Assembly (NCBI GenBank): GCA_009776725.1
Contig: WRNE01000011.1
Coordinates: forward strand, 1,462-50,713
DNA length: 49,252 bases
Direction of reading: 5' to 3'
Source: Coriobacteriia bacterium
GTDB taxonomy: Bacteria; Actinomycetota; Coriobacteriia; Coriobacteriales; UBA8131
Each line of letters begins with the position of its first letter. Positions within the stretch are counted from its first letter, which is position 1. Shown in pieces: positions 18,231 through 27,538 of the stretch. A model generated the notes under the pieces. It was not told the DNA's origin. It made no database searches and worked only from the letters and a program-made list of their open reading frames with translations. A program made the position numbers and the translations under genes.

Positions 18231-19010
18231 ATGAGTGAGAGAAGGGTCGAAGTCGTCCGCTTTGACGATATGGATGTCTCTGTTCGGCGCGAACCGACGC
18301 ACGAGACCTATTTGGCGCTTGAGCCGCCCGATGCCTTGCCTTATGTCGTAGCTCCCCTGGACAAGCCGATTGCCGATGTCGGTGCCTTTGTCCAATCACA
18401 TCTTGACGTCTTGCGCGAACTGCGCCTGGACATGCTCAAGCATTTCAAGAAAACAAAATCGCTCAGATGCCGGTTTAAGACCGGTGATGTCGCCTACCTG
18501 TTGGGACGTCCCTTTATGATCAGGTCGAATCCGTTGAGCACGAACAAGAAGGTCAAGGCCACGCGCACCAGGGCAACCTTGCAAGCCACCATGCATGCCG
18601 ACTACAGCCTGATCAACCTCCAAGTAGTCCAATCAGGCAACTATGACCAGGGGAAAGCTGCTTTCATGGGCTTTGCCCAGACCGTGTTTTCCAATAATAT
18701 CGGCAAGTTGACCAAACAGTGCATGGGTCTTTTGGATGCGGAGAAGAGCGTGCCCAGCAACATCGGGCTAAGGCCGATGCGTGATACATGGGTGATCATT
18801 GACGATGAGCGCGATGTGGTCTGGTTTTCCGAGAGCCTCATACCTTACCCTGCGCATGCAGTCGTCTATGCTTTTGCAAACGAGGCGGTCAAGAAGCTGT
18901 TTCCTGATGCTGACGAAGCAGAGCGGGAAAGGCTGCTAGACAGGGCGGTGCCTGACTGGCAGGCGATGAGGGACTTGTTGGCCAGCCAAGACGACCGGTA
19001 CATCCTTTGA
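18231..19010 (+). CDS. YgjP-like metallopeptidase-fold protein lacking HExxH
   Basis: The overall plan matches the YgjP/DUF45 family: an N-terminal beta domain, a connecting helix (VGAFVQSHLDVLREL), and a C-terminal part in which LIPYPAHAVVYAFANEAVKK lines up with the family segment that normally reads about LxxxPxxxxxYVxxHELxH. In this protein that core is ANEAV (216-220), with no histidine, and the usual upstream RWGS is RDTW (184-187). The zinc site therefore seems lost and the protein is probably not an active peptidase. Length is 259 residues, slightly long for the family. The start ATG 18231 has AAGGGA about ten bases upstream. It follows nrdG by 51 bp and converges with the nitroreductase one base after its stop. 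Assignment is by eye and moderate in confidence. Confidence 0.6.
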   Translation: MSERRVEVVRFDDMDVSVRREPTHETYLALEPPDALPYVVAPLDKPIADVGAFVQSHLDVLRELRLDMLKHFKKTKSLRCRFKTGDVAYLLGRPFMIRSNPLSTNKKVKATRTRATLQATMHADYSLINLQVVQSGNYDQGKAAFMGFAQTVFSNNIGKLTKQCMGLLDAEKSVPSNIGLRPMRDTWVIIDDERDVVWFSESLIPYPAHAVVYAFANEAVKKLFPDADEAERERLLDRAVPDWQAMRDLLASQDDRYIL

Positions 19011-19011
19011 T

Positions 19012-19539
19012 TCAGATCACATTCAAGCCAATGCGGTTGCTGGGCTCCCGTTCTACGAGCGGCTCGGTCGGGTAGCCGACAGCAATAGCCGAGTACAGCT
19101 CATAGCCATCAGGCAGCCCCAGCTTGGCTAGCACTTCCGTGTTCTCACGTAGTTTTTTCAAGCAGCCCCAGATATAGACGCTGCCCAGGCCAAGCGCTGT
19201 CGCTTGCAGGTGGATGTTCTCAATGATACAAGCTACATTGCAGTACTCGATGTTGTCCTCAGAAATATCCGTTACTGAGACAAAGATGATCGTCTGGGCA
19301 CCGTAAAGGGCATCTGACGTCAAGCCGGTCCTTGCCGATTTACGCTGGCAAGCGGCTCTGACCTCGCTCATCAAGGCTTGGTCGCAGACTACCGTAAGGT
19401 GCGTTGTCTCGTGGTCGCCGGATGCCAGCGGTGCGGACTGGGCAGCCCTGATCAGCTTTTCTATGTCAGACTCTGTGACTTGTTGGTCAGTATAGCTTCG
19501 GGTCGACCTGCGCATTCTTAAGACTTTCTCAAAATCCAT
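19012..19539 (-). CDS. Nitroreductase-family flavoprotein
   Basis: FMN-dependent oxidoreductase fold. The N-terminal RRSTRSYTDQQV (from residue 10) supplies the Arg/Ser/Arg phosphate-binding residues of FMN, and the rest shows the typical compact two-domain order ending in VGYPTEPLVEREPSNRIGL. Length is 175 residues, the short nitroreductase class. The start is ATG 19539, five bases after AGGAGG; ATG 19542 is adjacent. Physiological substrates cannot be inferred; in anaerobes such enzymes reduce quinones, nitro compounds or flavins. It is transcribed alone, convergent with the YgjP-like gene. Confidence 0.88.
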   Translation of the reverse strand: MDFEKVLRMRRSTRSYTDQQVTESDIEKLIRAAQSAPLASGDHETTHLTVVCDQALMSEVRAACQRKSARTGLTSDALYGAQTIIFVSVTDISEDNIEYCNVACIIENIHLQATALGLGSVYIWGCLKKLRENTEVLAKLGLPDGYELYSAIAVGYPTEPLVEREPSNRIGLNVI

Positions 19540-19780
19540 CATGTCCTCCTCATTTAAGTATTGCACTCCACGAACAGGATACAGCAAATCAAAGATGCAT
19601 CGGCAAGCTTAATTGCTATTTGCTGCATACGGTTGATAGGCAAGGCCGATATGTAACAAACAAAATGACTTAGCAACAGTACAATTACAAAATTTGATAT
19701 GAAGACACTTAGATTATATACTTCACGTGTGTACTGATACCCTGTACAAACGAGCAAACCAACACAGGTGTACTAACAAC

Positions 19781-19802
19781 CGCATGTGAGCCATGCGTTT
19801 TT
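19781..19802 (+). promoter_or_regulatory. Terminator-like hairpin in the dnaK leader
   Basis: CGCATG-TGAGC-CATGCG followed by five T, ending 28 bp before the dnaK start. It has the form of a small intrinsic terminator or attenuator. A short inverted repeat TGTAC-N9-GTACA lies upstream at 19730-19748. No canonical HspR inverted repeat (CTTGAGT-N7-ACTCAAG) was found in the 290 bp before dnaK, so the operator remains unidentified. Confidence 0.4.
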
Positions 19803-19830
19803 ATCAACTGATTGAAAGGAATTATAAGAA

Positions 19831-21732
19831 ATGGCAAAGATTATTGGTATCGATTTAGGCACCACTAACTCGGCAATGGCTGTCATGGAGGGTGGAGAGC
19901 CAACCATCATCGTCAACGCCGAAGGCGACCGTACTACACCAAGTATCGTCGGTTTCCGAAAAGACGGCGAGCGGGTTGTTGGCAAGGCTGCCAAGAACCA
20001 GGCTGTTACCAATCCCGAAAACACCGTTTCGTCCATCAAACGTTTTATCGGCCGTGAGTACCGGGAGACTGCAAGCGAGCGCGACACGGTCTCGTATGCG
20101 GTCCAGGCTGGTAAAGACAGCCGGGTGATGATAGATATCGACGGTAAAGACTTCACCCCAGAAGAGATCTCAGCGATGGTGCTGCAGAAACTGAAGACTG
20201 ATGCCGAGAAGTACACTGGTTCGACAATAACCAAGGCGATCATCACTGTGCCCGCGTACTTTAACGACTCCCAGCGTCAAGCCACCAAGGACGCAGGCCG
20301 GATTGCCGGGCTGGAAGTAGAGCGGATCATCAATGAGCCGACTGCAGCAGCTTTGGCCTATGGCCTAGACAAGATCGGGCAGGACGAGAAGATTTTGGTC
20401 TTCGATCTAGGCGGAGGCACCTTTGACGTGTCTGTGCTGGAGATATCGGAGGGCGTATTCGAGGTTTTATCCACATCTGGCGACAACCACTTAGGGGGCG
20501 ACGATTGGGATCAGCGGATCATCAACTGGCTGGCTGAGAAATTCGTAGCAGACACCGGTATCGACCTGCGGACCGACAAAATGGCATTGCAGCGCCTGAA
20601 AGAGGCGTCAGAGAAGGCGAAGATGGAGCTGTCCTCGACCCAGCAGTCGAACATCAACCTGCCGTTTATATCAGCCGATGCCAACGGCCCCAAGCATTTG
20701 GACTACACGCTGACCCGCGCCGAGTTCGAGCGCATCACCGACGACCTGCTGGCCCGCTGCAAGCAGCCGGTCGAAATGGCCCTTCGGGATGCGGGTCTCA
20801 AAGCCGGCGAGGTAGCCGAAGTATTGTTGGTAGGCGGGTCGACCCGGATGCCGGCAGTCCAGGAACTGGTGAAGAGCCTGACTGGCAAGGAGCCGAACAT
20901 GAGCGTCAACCCAGACGAGGTAGTGGCTTTGGGGGCGGCGGTCCAAGGCGGAGTCCTGGCTGGCGATGTCGAGGGCATACTGCTGCTTGATGTGACCCCG
21001 CTATCCCTTGGCGTAGAGACCATGGGAGGCGTGATGACCAGGATGATCGAGCGCAACACCACCATACCGACCCGGAAGACCGAGATTTACTCGACAGCCT
21101 CCGACGGGCAGACCTCAGTCGAGATCCATGTCCTGCAAGGCGAGCGGGAAATGGCTGCTGGCAACAAGACCCTAGGCAAGTTCCATTTAACGGATATCCC
21201 GCCAGCCCCGCGGGGGATCCCCCAGATCGAGGTGACTTTCGATATTGATGCCAATGGTATCGTAAATGTATCAGCTAAAGACAAAGGCACCGGCCACGAG
21301 CAGAAGATCACCATTTCCGGATCGACAGCCTTGTCTGACGACGAGGTCGACCGGATGGTCAAGGACGCCGAGTCCCACGCTGAGGAAGACGCCCAGCGCA
21401 AGGCCGAGGTAGAGGTCCGCAACAACGCCGACAGCATGGTCTATGCAACTGAGAAAACCATGGCAGACTTAGGCGACAAGGTGCCTGAAGAGACTATGAA
21501 CGCGGTCAACGAAGCTGTAAACGAGTTGAAAACCGCACTAGAAGGCTCAGACATCGACGAAATCAGCGCAAAGACCGAGTCCCTCCAACAAGCTAGTTAC
21601 AAGTTGGCCGAAATCGTCTATGCCGACGCCCAAGAAGCGTCAGCCACAGCTGACCCCACCAGCAATACCGATGCCGGCGACGACGCTGAGATCATCGACG
21701 CTGACTATGAGGTCATCGACGAAGACGAGTGA
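19831..21732 (+). CDS. dnaK: Hsp70 chaperone DnaK
   Basis: ATP-dependent cytoplasmic chaperone. The nucleotide-binding domain begins [19 protein letters not shown] and carries the second phosphate loop [15 protein letters not shown] and [13 protein letters not shown]. The conserved interdomain linker [14 protein letters not shown] is present, followed by the substrate-binding domain and the helical lid. The acidic C-terminus ends in EVIDEDE, close to the EEVD-like ends of bacterial DnaK. Length 633 is normal. ATG 19831 is preceded by AAAGGA. It is the first gene of dnaK-grpE-dnaJ-hspR-clpB, which in Actinobacteria is repressed by HspR together with DnaK. Confidence 0.98.
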   Translation: MAKIIGIDLGTTNSAMAVMEGGEPTIIVNAEGDRTTPSIVGFRKDGERVVGKAAKNQAVTNPENTVSSIKRFIGREYRETASERDTVSYAVQAGKDSRVMIDIDGKDFTPEEISAMVLQKLKTDAEKYTGSTITKAIITVPAYFNDSQRQATKDAGRIAGLEVERIINEPTAAALAYGLDKIGQDEKILVFDLGGGTFDVSVLEISEGVFEVLSTSGDNHLGGDDWDQRIINWLAEKFVADTGIDLRTDKMALQRLKEASEKAKMELSSTQQSNINLPFISADANGPKHLDYTLTRAEFERITDDLLARCKQPVEMALRDAGLKAGEVAEVLLVGGSTRMPAVQELVKSLTGKEPNMSVNPDEVVALGAAVQGGVLAGDVEGILLLDVTPLSLGVETMGGVMTRMIERNTTIPTRKTEIYSTASDGQTSVEIHVLQGEREMAAGNKTLGKFHLTDIPPAPRGIPQIEVTFDIDANGIVNVSAKDKGTGHEQKITISGSTALSDDEVDRMVKDAESHAEEDAQRKAEVEVRNNADSMVYATEKTMADLGDKVPEETMNAVNEAVNELKTALEGSDIDEISAKTESLQQASYKLAEIVYADAQEASATADPTSNTDAGDDAEIIDADYEVIDEDE

Positions 21733-22670
21733 AGCTGACAGCTCCTCAACGAGTCGGAATGGATTTATTCGTGGACAGAAGAAACAACTATGGTTTTTAT
21801 CGGCCTTGGCCTGACCGCTATGGTTTTTATGCTCAAAACAGGAGCAACAGCCAAGAATCGTCCGAGAGCAACGACGAGCGGGAAGACGAAGACGCTTCCC
21901 AGGCTGTTGCCGACGACACCGATATATGTGGAGAAGACATGAGTTCTTCTCCAGAAGAAGACACGGCTGACGATGCTGCCGAAGAAGCATTCGCTGACGA
22001 GGATAAAGAGGCAGCTGACGGTACGGAAGACGGCTTGCTTGACGATATCGAGCAAGCCGGCCTCTTGGACATAGCCCTATCCGAGCTAGCTCAAGTGCAA
22101 GAGCGCTACATGCGGCTTCAAGCCGAATGGGACAATTACCGAAAACGCACTGCCAAAGAGCGTGACGAGGAGCGAGAGCGTGCTGCTGCACATTTGGTGG
22201 AGCGCCTGCTGCCGATCATCGACGACTTGGAGCGTGCGGTCGAGTTCAGCGAGAACGCCAGTACCGACAGCTTGGCTGAAGGCGTCAAAGCGGTGCTTGC
22301 TAAGCTGTCCGACCTGCTGGCCTATGAAGGGCTGCAGGTCGTAGACCCGGTCGGTGAGGCCTTTGACTTGAACCTGCACCAGGCGATCGCCCGCGTCGAT
22401 GACGACTCGGTCGCAGACGAGACTGTTGTACAGGTCTACCAAAAAGGCTACATCATGGGCGGCCGCGTCTTGCGCAATGCAGTGGTTGTGGTTGCCGCCG
22501 GCGGGCCTCAGCGCGAGGCTCGGCGCGAGGCCGTGGACCCGAACAAGGGCCCAAGAGACGAAGGCCTCGACGGGCAGGCCGGCGATGAGGACGAGACAGG
22601 GCCCTCTGAGAGGCCTGGCCAAGCCAGCCAGCCTGGCCCAGACCAACGAACCGACCAGGCCGACGACTAA
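21729..22670 (+). CDS. grpE: Nucleotide exchange factor GrpE
   Basis: Releases ADP from DnaK. The core (about residues 110-265) shows the long helix [24 protein letters not shown] and the beta domain with [16 protein letters not shown] and [17 protein letters not shown]. The tail is low-complexity, rich in Gly, Pro, Asp and Arg. The start is uncertain. GTG 21729 overlaps the dnaK stop but has a weak binding site and yields 313 residues with an odd N-terminus containing a repeated YGFY. ATG 21939 has GGAG five bases upstream and would give about 243 residues with the usual acidic N-terminus. The coordinates given use the longest frame. Confidence 0.92.
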   Translation: MKLTAPQRVGMDLFVDRRNNYGFYRPWPDRYGFYAQNRSNSQESSESNDEREDEDASQAVADDTDICGEDMSSSPEEDTADDAAEEAFADEDKEAADGTEDGLLDDIEQAGLLDIALSELAQVQERYMRLQAEWDNYRKRTAKERDEERERAAAHLVERLLPIIDDLERAVEFSENASTDSLAEGVKAVLAKLSDLLAYEGLQVVDPVGEAFDLNLHQAIARVDDDSVADETVVQVYQKGYIMGGRVLRNAVVVVAAGGPQREARREAVDPNKGPRDEGLDGQAGDEDETGPSERPGQASQPGPDQRTDQADD

Positions 22671-22719
22671 GCAACGAAGCCAAACATGATGACGACCCAA
22701 AAAGGAGGTGTGAGGCATC

Positions 22720-23811
22720 ATGGCTGAAAAGTCCTACTACGATATCTTAGGTGTCAAGCAAGATGCTTCCACCGAAGAGATAAAGAAAGCCTTCAAAAAG
22801 CTGGCCCGCAAGCATCATCCCGATGCTGGGGGCGACGAGAACACGTTCAAAGAGATATCCAACGCCTTTGACGTCTTGTCCGATCAGGAGAAGCGCACCG
22901 AGTACGACGACATGCTGCGTTATGGTGCCTTCTTCTCAGGTGGCCCCGCTTCTGGCCGCTCCGGAGCCTATAGCCAATACGGGCAATACAGCCCAAACGG
23001 GCAGGGCGGGAGCTGGCGCACTGTGATAAACGATTTTGGCGGCATCGGCGATATGTTCAGCCGCATCCGCTCAGGCGAAGGGGCCTTTGGGACCGAATGG
23101 GAGTTCCCCAACCAATCCCGGAAGGGGCGGGATGTCTCAGTCAACTTAGACATCAGCTTCGAGGATGCTTTTTATGGAGCAGAAAAACGGGTGACTATCC
23201 GTACCGGAGACGGCAAAGAACAGTCTCTTGACGTGAAGATCCCAGCCGGCGCAGTCGATGGAGGCAAACTACGCTTCAAAGGCCAGGGCAATGCTGGCAC
23301 AAACGGCGGCGAGCCTGGCGACCTGGTGATCGTAACGGTGCTGAAAAAGCATAAGCTTTACACACGCAAGGGCGCTGACGTCCATATGACCTTGCCGGTA
23401 ACAATAGCCGAGGCAGCGCTTGGGGCACAAGTCGTCGTCCCTGCCCCTGACGGGACGATGGTCAAGTTGAGGATCCCTGCCGGCAGCGACGACGGAAAAG
23501 TCCTAAACATCAAGGGCAAGGGGGCCCCACGGGTCAAGGGGAGCGGTAACGGCGACTTGAAAGTCACGCTGTCGCTGGCCTTGCCGAAGCACCTTAACGA
23601 CCAGCAAAAAGCTGCCCTGATGGCTTTTGCTGAAGCGAGCGACCCAATGGCCACAGACATCAGGCCAGACATAGCAAAGGCCACGGCGGCGGTCTTATCC
23701 ACAAAAAGCCCTAAAGGCGACGACGTGGATGGCCCAGGCATAGCCGGTGGCAAGACAAGCGATGCAAAAGATGAGACGCCTAAACCTACAAATGACGCAG
23801 GAACTGCGTGA
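22720..23811 (+). CDS. dnaJ: J-domain co-chaperone DnaJ, without zinc finger
   Basis: Stimulates DnaK ATPase. The J domain spans residues 4-70 with the HPD tripeptide at 33-35, then a Gly/Ser-rich linker. The two C-terminal beta domains start with [20 protein letters not shown]. The CxxCxGxG zinc-finger repeats of type I DnaJ are absent, so this is a type II (CbpA-like) J protein in the position where Actinobacteria often carry a zinc-finger DnaJ. Length is 363 residues. The start ATG 22720 has AAGGAGGT upstream. The last 50 residues are a low-complexity tail. Confidence 0.95.
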   Translation: MAEKSYYDILGVKQDASTEEIKKAFKKLARKHHPDAGGDENTFKEISNAFDVLSDQEKRTEYDDMLRYGAFFSGGPASGRSGAYSQYGQYSPNGQGGSWRTVINDFGGIGDMFSRIRSGEGAFGTEWEFPNQSRKGRDVSVNLDISFEDAFYGAEKRVTIRTGDGKEQSLDVKIPAGAVDGGKLRFKGQGNAGTNGGEPGDLVIVTVLKKHKLYTRKGADVHMTLPVTIAEAALGAQVVVPAPDGTMVKLRIPAGSDDGKVLNIKGKGAPRVKGSGNGDLKVTLSLALPKHLNDQQKAALMAFAEASDPMATDIRPDIAKATAAVLSTKSPKGDDVDGPGIAGGKTSDAKDETPKPTNDAGTA

Positions 23812-23832
23812 ACATAGAGAGGGGTTAGTAAA

Positions 23833-24240
23833 ATGACCGACCGAAACCGTCCGCTGTTCATGATCAGTGTGGCAGCAGAGCTTTCTGGCCTGCATCCCCA
23901 GACCTTGCGGATCTATGAGACCAGAGGCCTGGTGACCCCGCAGCGATCGTCTGGGAACACCAGGCTGTACTCGCAGGCCGATATCGACCGCTTGGAGCTG
24001 GTTGGGGAGCTGACCGCCGAGGGTATCAATCTGGCCGGTGTGCTAAGGATTATCGACATGCAGCGCCGGTTGGACGAACTGGACGAAGAGAACGAACGCT
24101 TGCGACGCTTGACCAAGAAGCTGGAGCAGCGCATCCATGAATACGAGATTCGAAACAAAATCACCGCTTTGGCGAAGACTAAGCCCCAAGCCATCCAGGT
24201 GGTCGACAATGAACAGGAGAAAGACAAACCATGCGGTTAG
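23833..24240 (+). CDS. hspR: MerR-family heat-shock repressor HspR
   Basis: A 135-residue DNA-binding protein. The winged helix-turn-helix at residues 8-75 includes ISVAAELSGLHPQTLRIYE and RLYSQADIDRLELV. It is followed by a leucine-rich coiled coil (MQRRLDELDEENERLRRL) for dimerisation. HspR represses the dnaK operon and clpB, with DnaK acting as co-repressor, in Streptomyces and mycobacteria; the same role is inferred here from its position. The ribosome binding site is GAGAGGGG. The 3' end overlaps the clpB start by ten bases. Confidence 0.95.
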   Translation: MTDRNRPLFMISVAAELSGLHPQTLRIYETRGLVTPQRSSGNTRLYSQADIDRLELVGELTAEGINLAGVLRIIDMQRRLDELDEENERLRRLTKKLEQRIHEYEIRNKITALAKTKPQAIQVVDNEQEKDKPCG

Positions 24241-27041
24241 ACAAACTGTCAATATCTGCCCAAGAGTCTTTTCAGCAAGCTATGGGTGTAGCTGCTGACT
24301 TGGGCAGTCCAATGCTCGATCCGGAGCATATACTAAAGGCCTTGTTGGATGCCCGTGAAGGCAACCTGACAAGCATCATCGAGCGGGTGGGCGCATCGCC
24401 GGCGGCAATCAACGCCGCCCTCAGCGAGGAGCTGGAAAACGCTCCGAAAGCGACTGGGTCCAATGTCTTAGGCATGCCTGTCCCCTCGCCCCGTTTCGTG
24501 GTGGTTATCGAGGCCGCTGAGGCTATAGCTGCCCGTTTGGAAGACAACTTCACCACAACAGAGCATATACTGATCGCCCTTGCTGACGACAAGGGGCTGG
24601 CTGGCAAGGTCTTGTCGGTGGCGGGAGTCACAGCAACCCGCCTCGAGCAGGTCTACATCGAGCTTCGTGGCTCGACCCGGGTCACAGAGCAAGACTCCAA
24701 GACGCAGTTCGAGGCACTTGAGCGGTACGGGCGCAACCTGACCGAGGATGCCCAGGCAGGCAAGCTGGACCCAGTCATCGGGCGGTCCGAAGAGATCCGC
24801 CGCACCATCCAGGTCCTGTCGCGGCGGACGAAGAACAACCCTGTGTTGATCGGCGAGCCGGGCACCGGCAAGACTGCGATCGTCGAAGGCCTGGCCCAGC
24901 GCATCGTGGCCGGCGACGTTCCCTCGTCGCTGGCTGACCGCGAGATCGTCGCCCTGGACTTGGCCGCCATGCTAGCCGGGGCCAAGTACCGCGGCGAGTT
25001 CGAGGACCGTTTCAAAGCCGTGCTGCGCGAAGTCGAGCAGTCCGAGGGGCGCATCATCCTCTTTATCGACGAATTACATACCATTGTCGGTGCCGGGGCC
25101 GGTTCAGAAGGCTCACTGGACGCCGGCAACATGCTCAAGCCGGCACTCTCACGTGGCGAGCTGCATGCCATTGGGGCCACTACGCTTGACGAGTACCGTA
25201 AGTATGTGGAGAAGGACGCCGCCTTGGAGCGTCGCTTTCAAACCGTCTATGTCGGTGAGCCGAGCGTGGAGGACACCATCTCGATACTGCGTGGCTTGAA
25301 GGAAAAATACGAGATCCACCACGGGGTGAGGATCACCGATGCTGCAATTGTCGCTGCTGCCGAGCTCTCCAACCGCTACATCTCGGACCGCTTCTTGCCT
25401 GACAAGGCGATCGACTTGATGGACGAGGCTGCCAGCCGCCTGCGTATCGAGATCGACTCCATGCCAGAGGAGGTCGATACGACAGAGCGTGCCCTTATCC
25501 AAATGCAGATCGAGGAGCAGGCGCTGATGAAGGAAAGCGACGAGGCTTCCATGGAGCGTCTGGAGGCTTTGCGGATTGACATGGCAGAGGTCCAATCCAA
25601 GCTAGATAGCTTAAAGACAAGCTGGGAAAATGAAAAGGACGCTATTACGCGTGTCCAGACACTGAAAGCCTCCCTGGAACAGGCCCAAAACGAGTACGAC
25701 CGTGTCACTCGGGAAGGCGATTTGGCTGTGGCCTCAGAGCTGCGTTACGCCACAATCCCTGGGCTGGAGGCTGACCTGGCAGAGGCGACCGGCTTTTTGG
25801 AAGGCCGCCAAGCCGCCGGAGTGATGCTTAAAGAAGAGGTCACCGAGGACGAGATAACCCAAGTGGTCTCGGTTTGGACCGGCATCCCTGTCTCGAAGAT
25901 GATGCAGGGCGAGCTGGACAAGCTGGTCCACCTTGAAGAAGAGCTGCACAAGCGGGTGGTTGGCCAAGACGAGGCAGTCGCTGCCGTGGCAGGGGCGATC
26001 CGCCGCTCACGCGCCGGGTTTGCAGACCCCGACAAGCCTATCGGCAGCTTCCTCTTCCTTGGGCCCACAGGGGTCGGGAAGACCGAATTGGCTAAAACGC
26101 TTGCTGCCTTTATGTTTGACAGCGAGCGTTCGCTAGTGCGCATCGATATGAGCGAGTATATGGAGAAGTTCTCCGTCCAGCGCTTGATCGGGGCACCGCC
26201 TGGCTATGTCGGCTATGAGGAGGGAGGCCAGCTGACCGAGGCTGTGCGAAGGCGTCCTTATTGCGTGATACTGCTGGACGAGATAGAAAAGGCACATCCC
26301 GATGTGTTCAACATCCTGCTTCAGGTCTTAGACGACGGCCGCTTGACCGATGGGCAGGGCCGCGTAGTCAACTTCAAGAACGCAGTGATCATCATGACCT
26401 CGAACGTGGGCAGCCAGTTCATCCGCGACTATAAGTCGCGCGGCGGACTAAGGGCTTCCCGGATGGGCGGCCTGGCATCGACCTTGGGCAACAGCCCAGG
26501 CGACATGGCGGCCAGAATGAGCGAGAGCGGAGGCTTTGGTGGATTGATGCAGGAATCGATCGAAGAGGCCCAGCGGGCCATGGGCATCAACCAGCCTGAT
26601 GGCTACGAGGGCAGGTCACGCAAGCCGGCCGACTATGACGTAGACGAGGACGAGATCGACGATGCTACTCTAGACAGGGCCATCGACGAGGCCTTGCGGG
26701 CGACTTTCCGTCCAGAGTTCTTAAACCGCATTGACGATATCATCATCTTCCACTCGCTTAGCCTGGACAATGTCGACGGCATCGTCGACCTGCAACTGAC
26801 AGATGTGAAAAAACGTCTGGCAGGCAGGAAGATCAACCTGGAGATCGGCCCAGCCGCTGTCCAGCAGCTAGGCATTGACGGCTTAGACCCAGTTTACGGG
26901 GCCCGTCCCTTAAGGCGTTTGATCCAGCGGAACATCGTCGACCTATTGGCAAACGAGTTGGTAGCCGGCAACATCCATGAAGGAGACAACGTCTTGGTCG
27001 ACTTGAACCGTGAGTACCAATACCAAGCCACAGTAGTCTAG
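24231..27041 (+). CDS. clpB: ClpB disaggregase with insertion in NBD2
   Basis: Hexameric AAA+ chaperone that, with DnaK, dissolves protein aggregates. Order: N domain, NBD1 with Walker A GEPGTGKT (208-215), the coiled-coil M domain (about 405-520, with [20 protein letters not shown]), NBD2 with Walker A GPTGVGKT (611-618), and the C-terminal domain. At 936 residues it is about 75 longer than usual. The excess sits in NBD2 between sensor-1 MTSNVGS (from 722) and RPEFLNR (from 827): a Gly/Ser/Met-rich then acidic stretch, with [20 protein letters not shown] near its end. All catalytic motifs are intact. The start ATG 24231 overlaps hspR. The operon ends at the hairpin at 27074-27111. Confidence 0.97.
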   Translation: MRLDKLSISAQESFQQAMGVAADLGSPMLDPEHILKALLDAREGNLTSIIERVGASPAAINAALSEELENAPKATGSNVLGMPVPSPRFVVVIEAAEAIAARLEDNFTTTEHILIALADDKGLAGKVLSVAGVTATRLEQVYIELRGSTRVTEQDSKTQFEALERYGRNLTEDAQAGKLDPVIGRSEEIRRTIQVLSRRTKNNPVLIGEPGTGKTAIVEGLAQRIVAGDVPSSLADREIVALDLAAMLAGAKYRGEFEDRFKAVLREVEQSEGRIILFIDELHTIVGAGAGSEGSLDAGNMLKPALSRGELHAIGATTLDEYRKYVEKDAALERRFQTVYVGEPSVEDTISILRGLKEKYEIHHGVRITDAAIVAAAELSNRYISDRFLPDKAIDLMDEAASRLRIEIDSMPEEVDTTERALIQMQIEEQALMKESDEASMERLEALRIDMAEVQSKLDSLKTSWENEKDAITRVQTLKASLEQAQNEYDRVTREGDLAVASELRYATIPGLEADLAEATGFLEGRQAAGVMLKEEVTEDEITQVVSVWTGIPVSKMMQGELDKLVHLEEELHKRVVGQDEAVAAVAGAIRRSRAGFADPDKPIGSFLFLGPTGVGKTELAKTLAAFMFDSERSLVRIDMSEYMEKFSVQRLIGAPPGYVGYEEGGQLTEAVRRRPYCVILLDEIEKAHPDVFNILLQVLDDGRLTDGQGRVVNFKNAVIIMTSNVGSQFIRDYKSRGGLRASRMGGLASTLGNSPGDMAARMSESGGFGGLMQESIEEAQRAMGINQPDGYEGRSRKPADYDVDEDEIDDATLDRAIDEALRATFRPEFLNRIDDIIIFHSLSLDNVDGIVDLQLTDVKKRLAGRKINLEIGPAAVQQLGIDGLDPVYGARPLRRLIQRNIVDLLANELVAGNIHEGDNVLVDLNREYQYQATVV

Positions 27042-27073
27042 GCACAGACCAGACAGACACCGGCTTGGTAACC

Positions 27074-27111
27074 GCACAACGCCATCTGCTTATTCACAGA
27101 TGGCGTTGTGC
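27074..27111 (+). terminator. Terminator of the chaperone operon
   Basis: A 15-bp perfect stem (27074-27088 and 27097-27111, starting GCACAACGCC) with an eight-base loop, 32 bp after the clpB stop. The following tract is only moderately T-rich. The next 250 bp hold no gene I can support. Confidence 0.8.
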
Positions 27112-27365
27112 TTGCTTTAGGTAAATCGTTGGATCGTCTGCGTCGATATCTAGGCCTTCGTTGCTACTGGTTTTGACGGCTGGATACCCTTGTAATTCTT
27201 ACGAGTACTGATTGATTTATTCGCACAAGGATAGCGTATAAAGCTCGGTCGCTTATAAACCTGTATGTCTGCTCGGCTCTATGCCTTTTTGGTGGATGCT
27301 TATAATAGTTGTCCTTCAATTTCTATGCTAGTAAAATATAATAATATTAACATAACACATTTATA

Positions 27366-27535
27366 AAGGCTAAGTGCTTGAGATTGACGATTGTCTGCAA
27401 TTTTGTCGGGCGAATTCGGGCGAAAAATTATGTTACTAAGATTAAGCAAATTCCTGACCTGGGCTTTTGTGTTTTAGCTTGTTTTGGAGCAGCGGAAAAA
27501 TTGCAGACAATCGTCAATCTCAAGCACTTAGCCTT
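27366..27535 (+). repeat. Long palindromic element, copy 1
   Basis: Two arms of 39 bp (27366-27404 and 27497-27535) are perfect reverse complements and enclose a 92-bp core. The arms begin AAGGCTAAGTGCTTGAG. The core contains ATTCGGGCGAAAA, TTATGTTACT, AGATTA and TTCCTGACC. The same core occurs inverted at 38654-38824, where the arms differ but still pair. Flanking sequence beyond the arm resumes after the IS element (28723 onward, CCTTAAATAACATGTTTGGC) and matches the outer flank of copy 2, so the repeat unit extends some 25-30 bp past the arm. It encodes no credible protein. It may be a structured RNA, a miniature transposable element or another palindromic repeat. Confidence 0.85.
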
Positions 27536-27538
27536 AAT

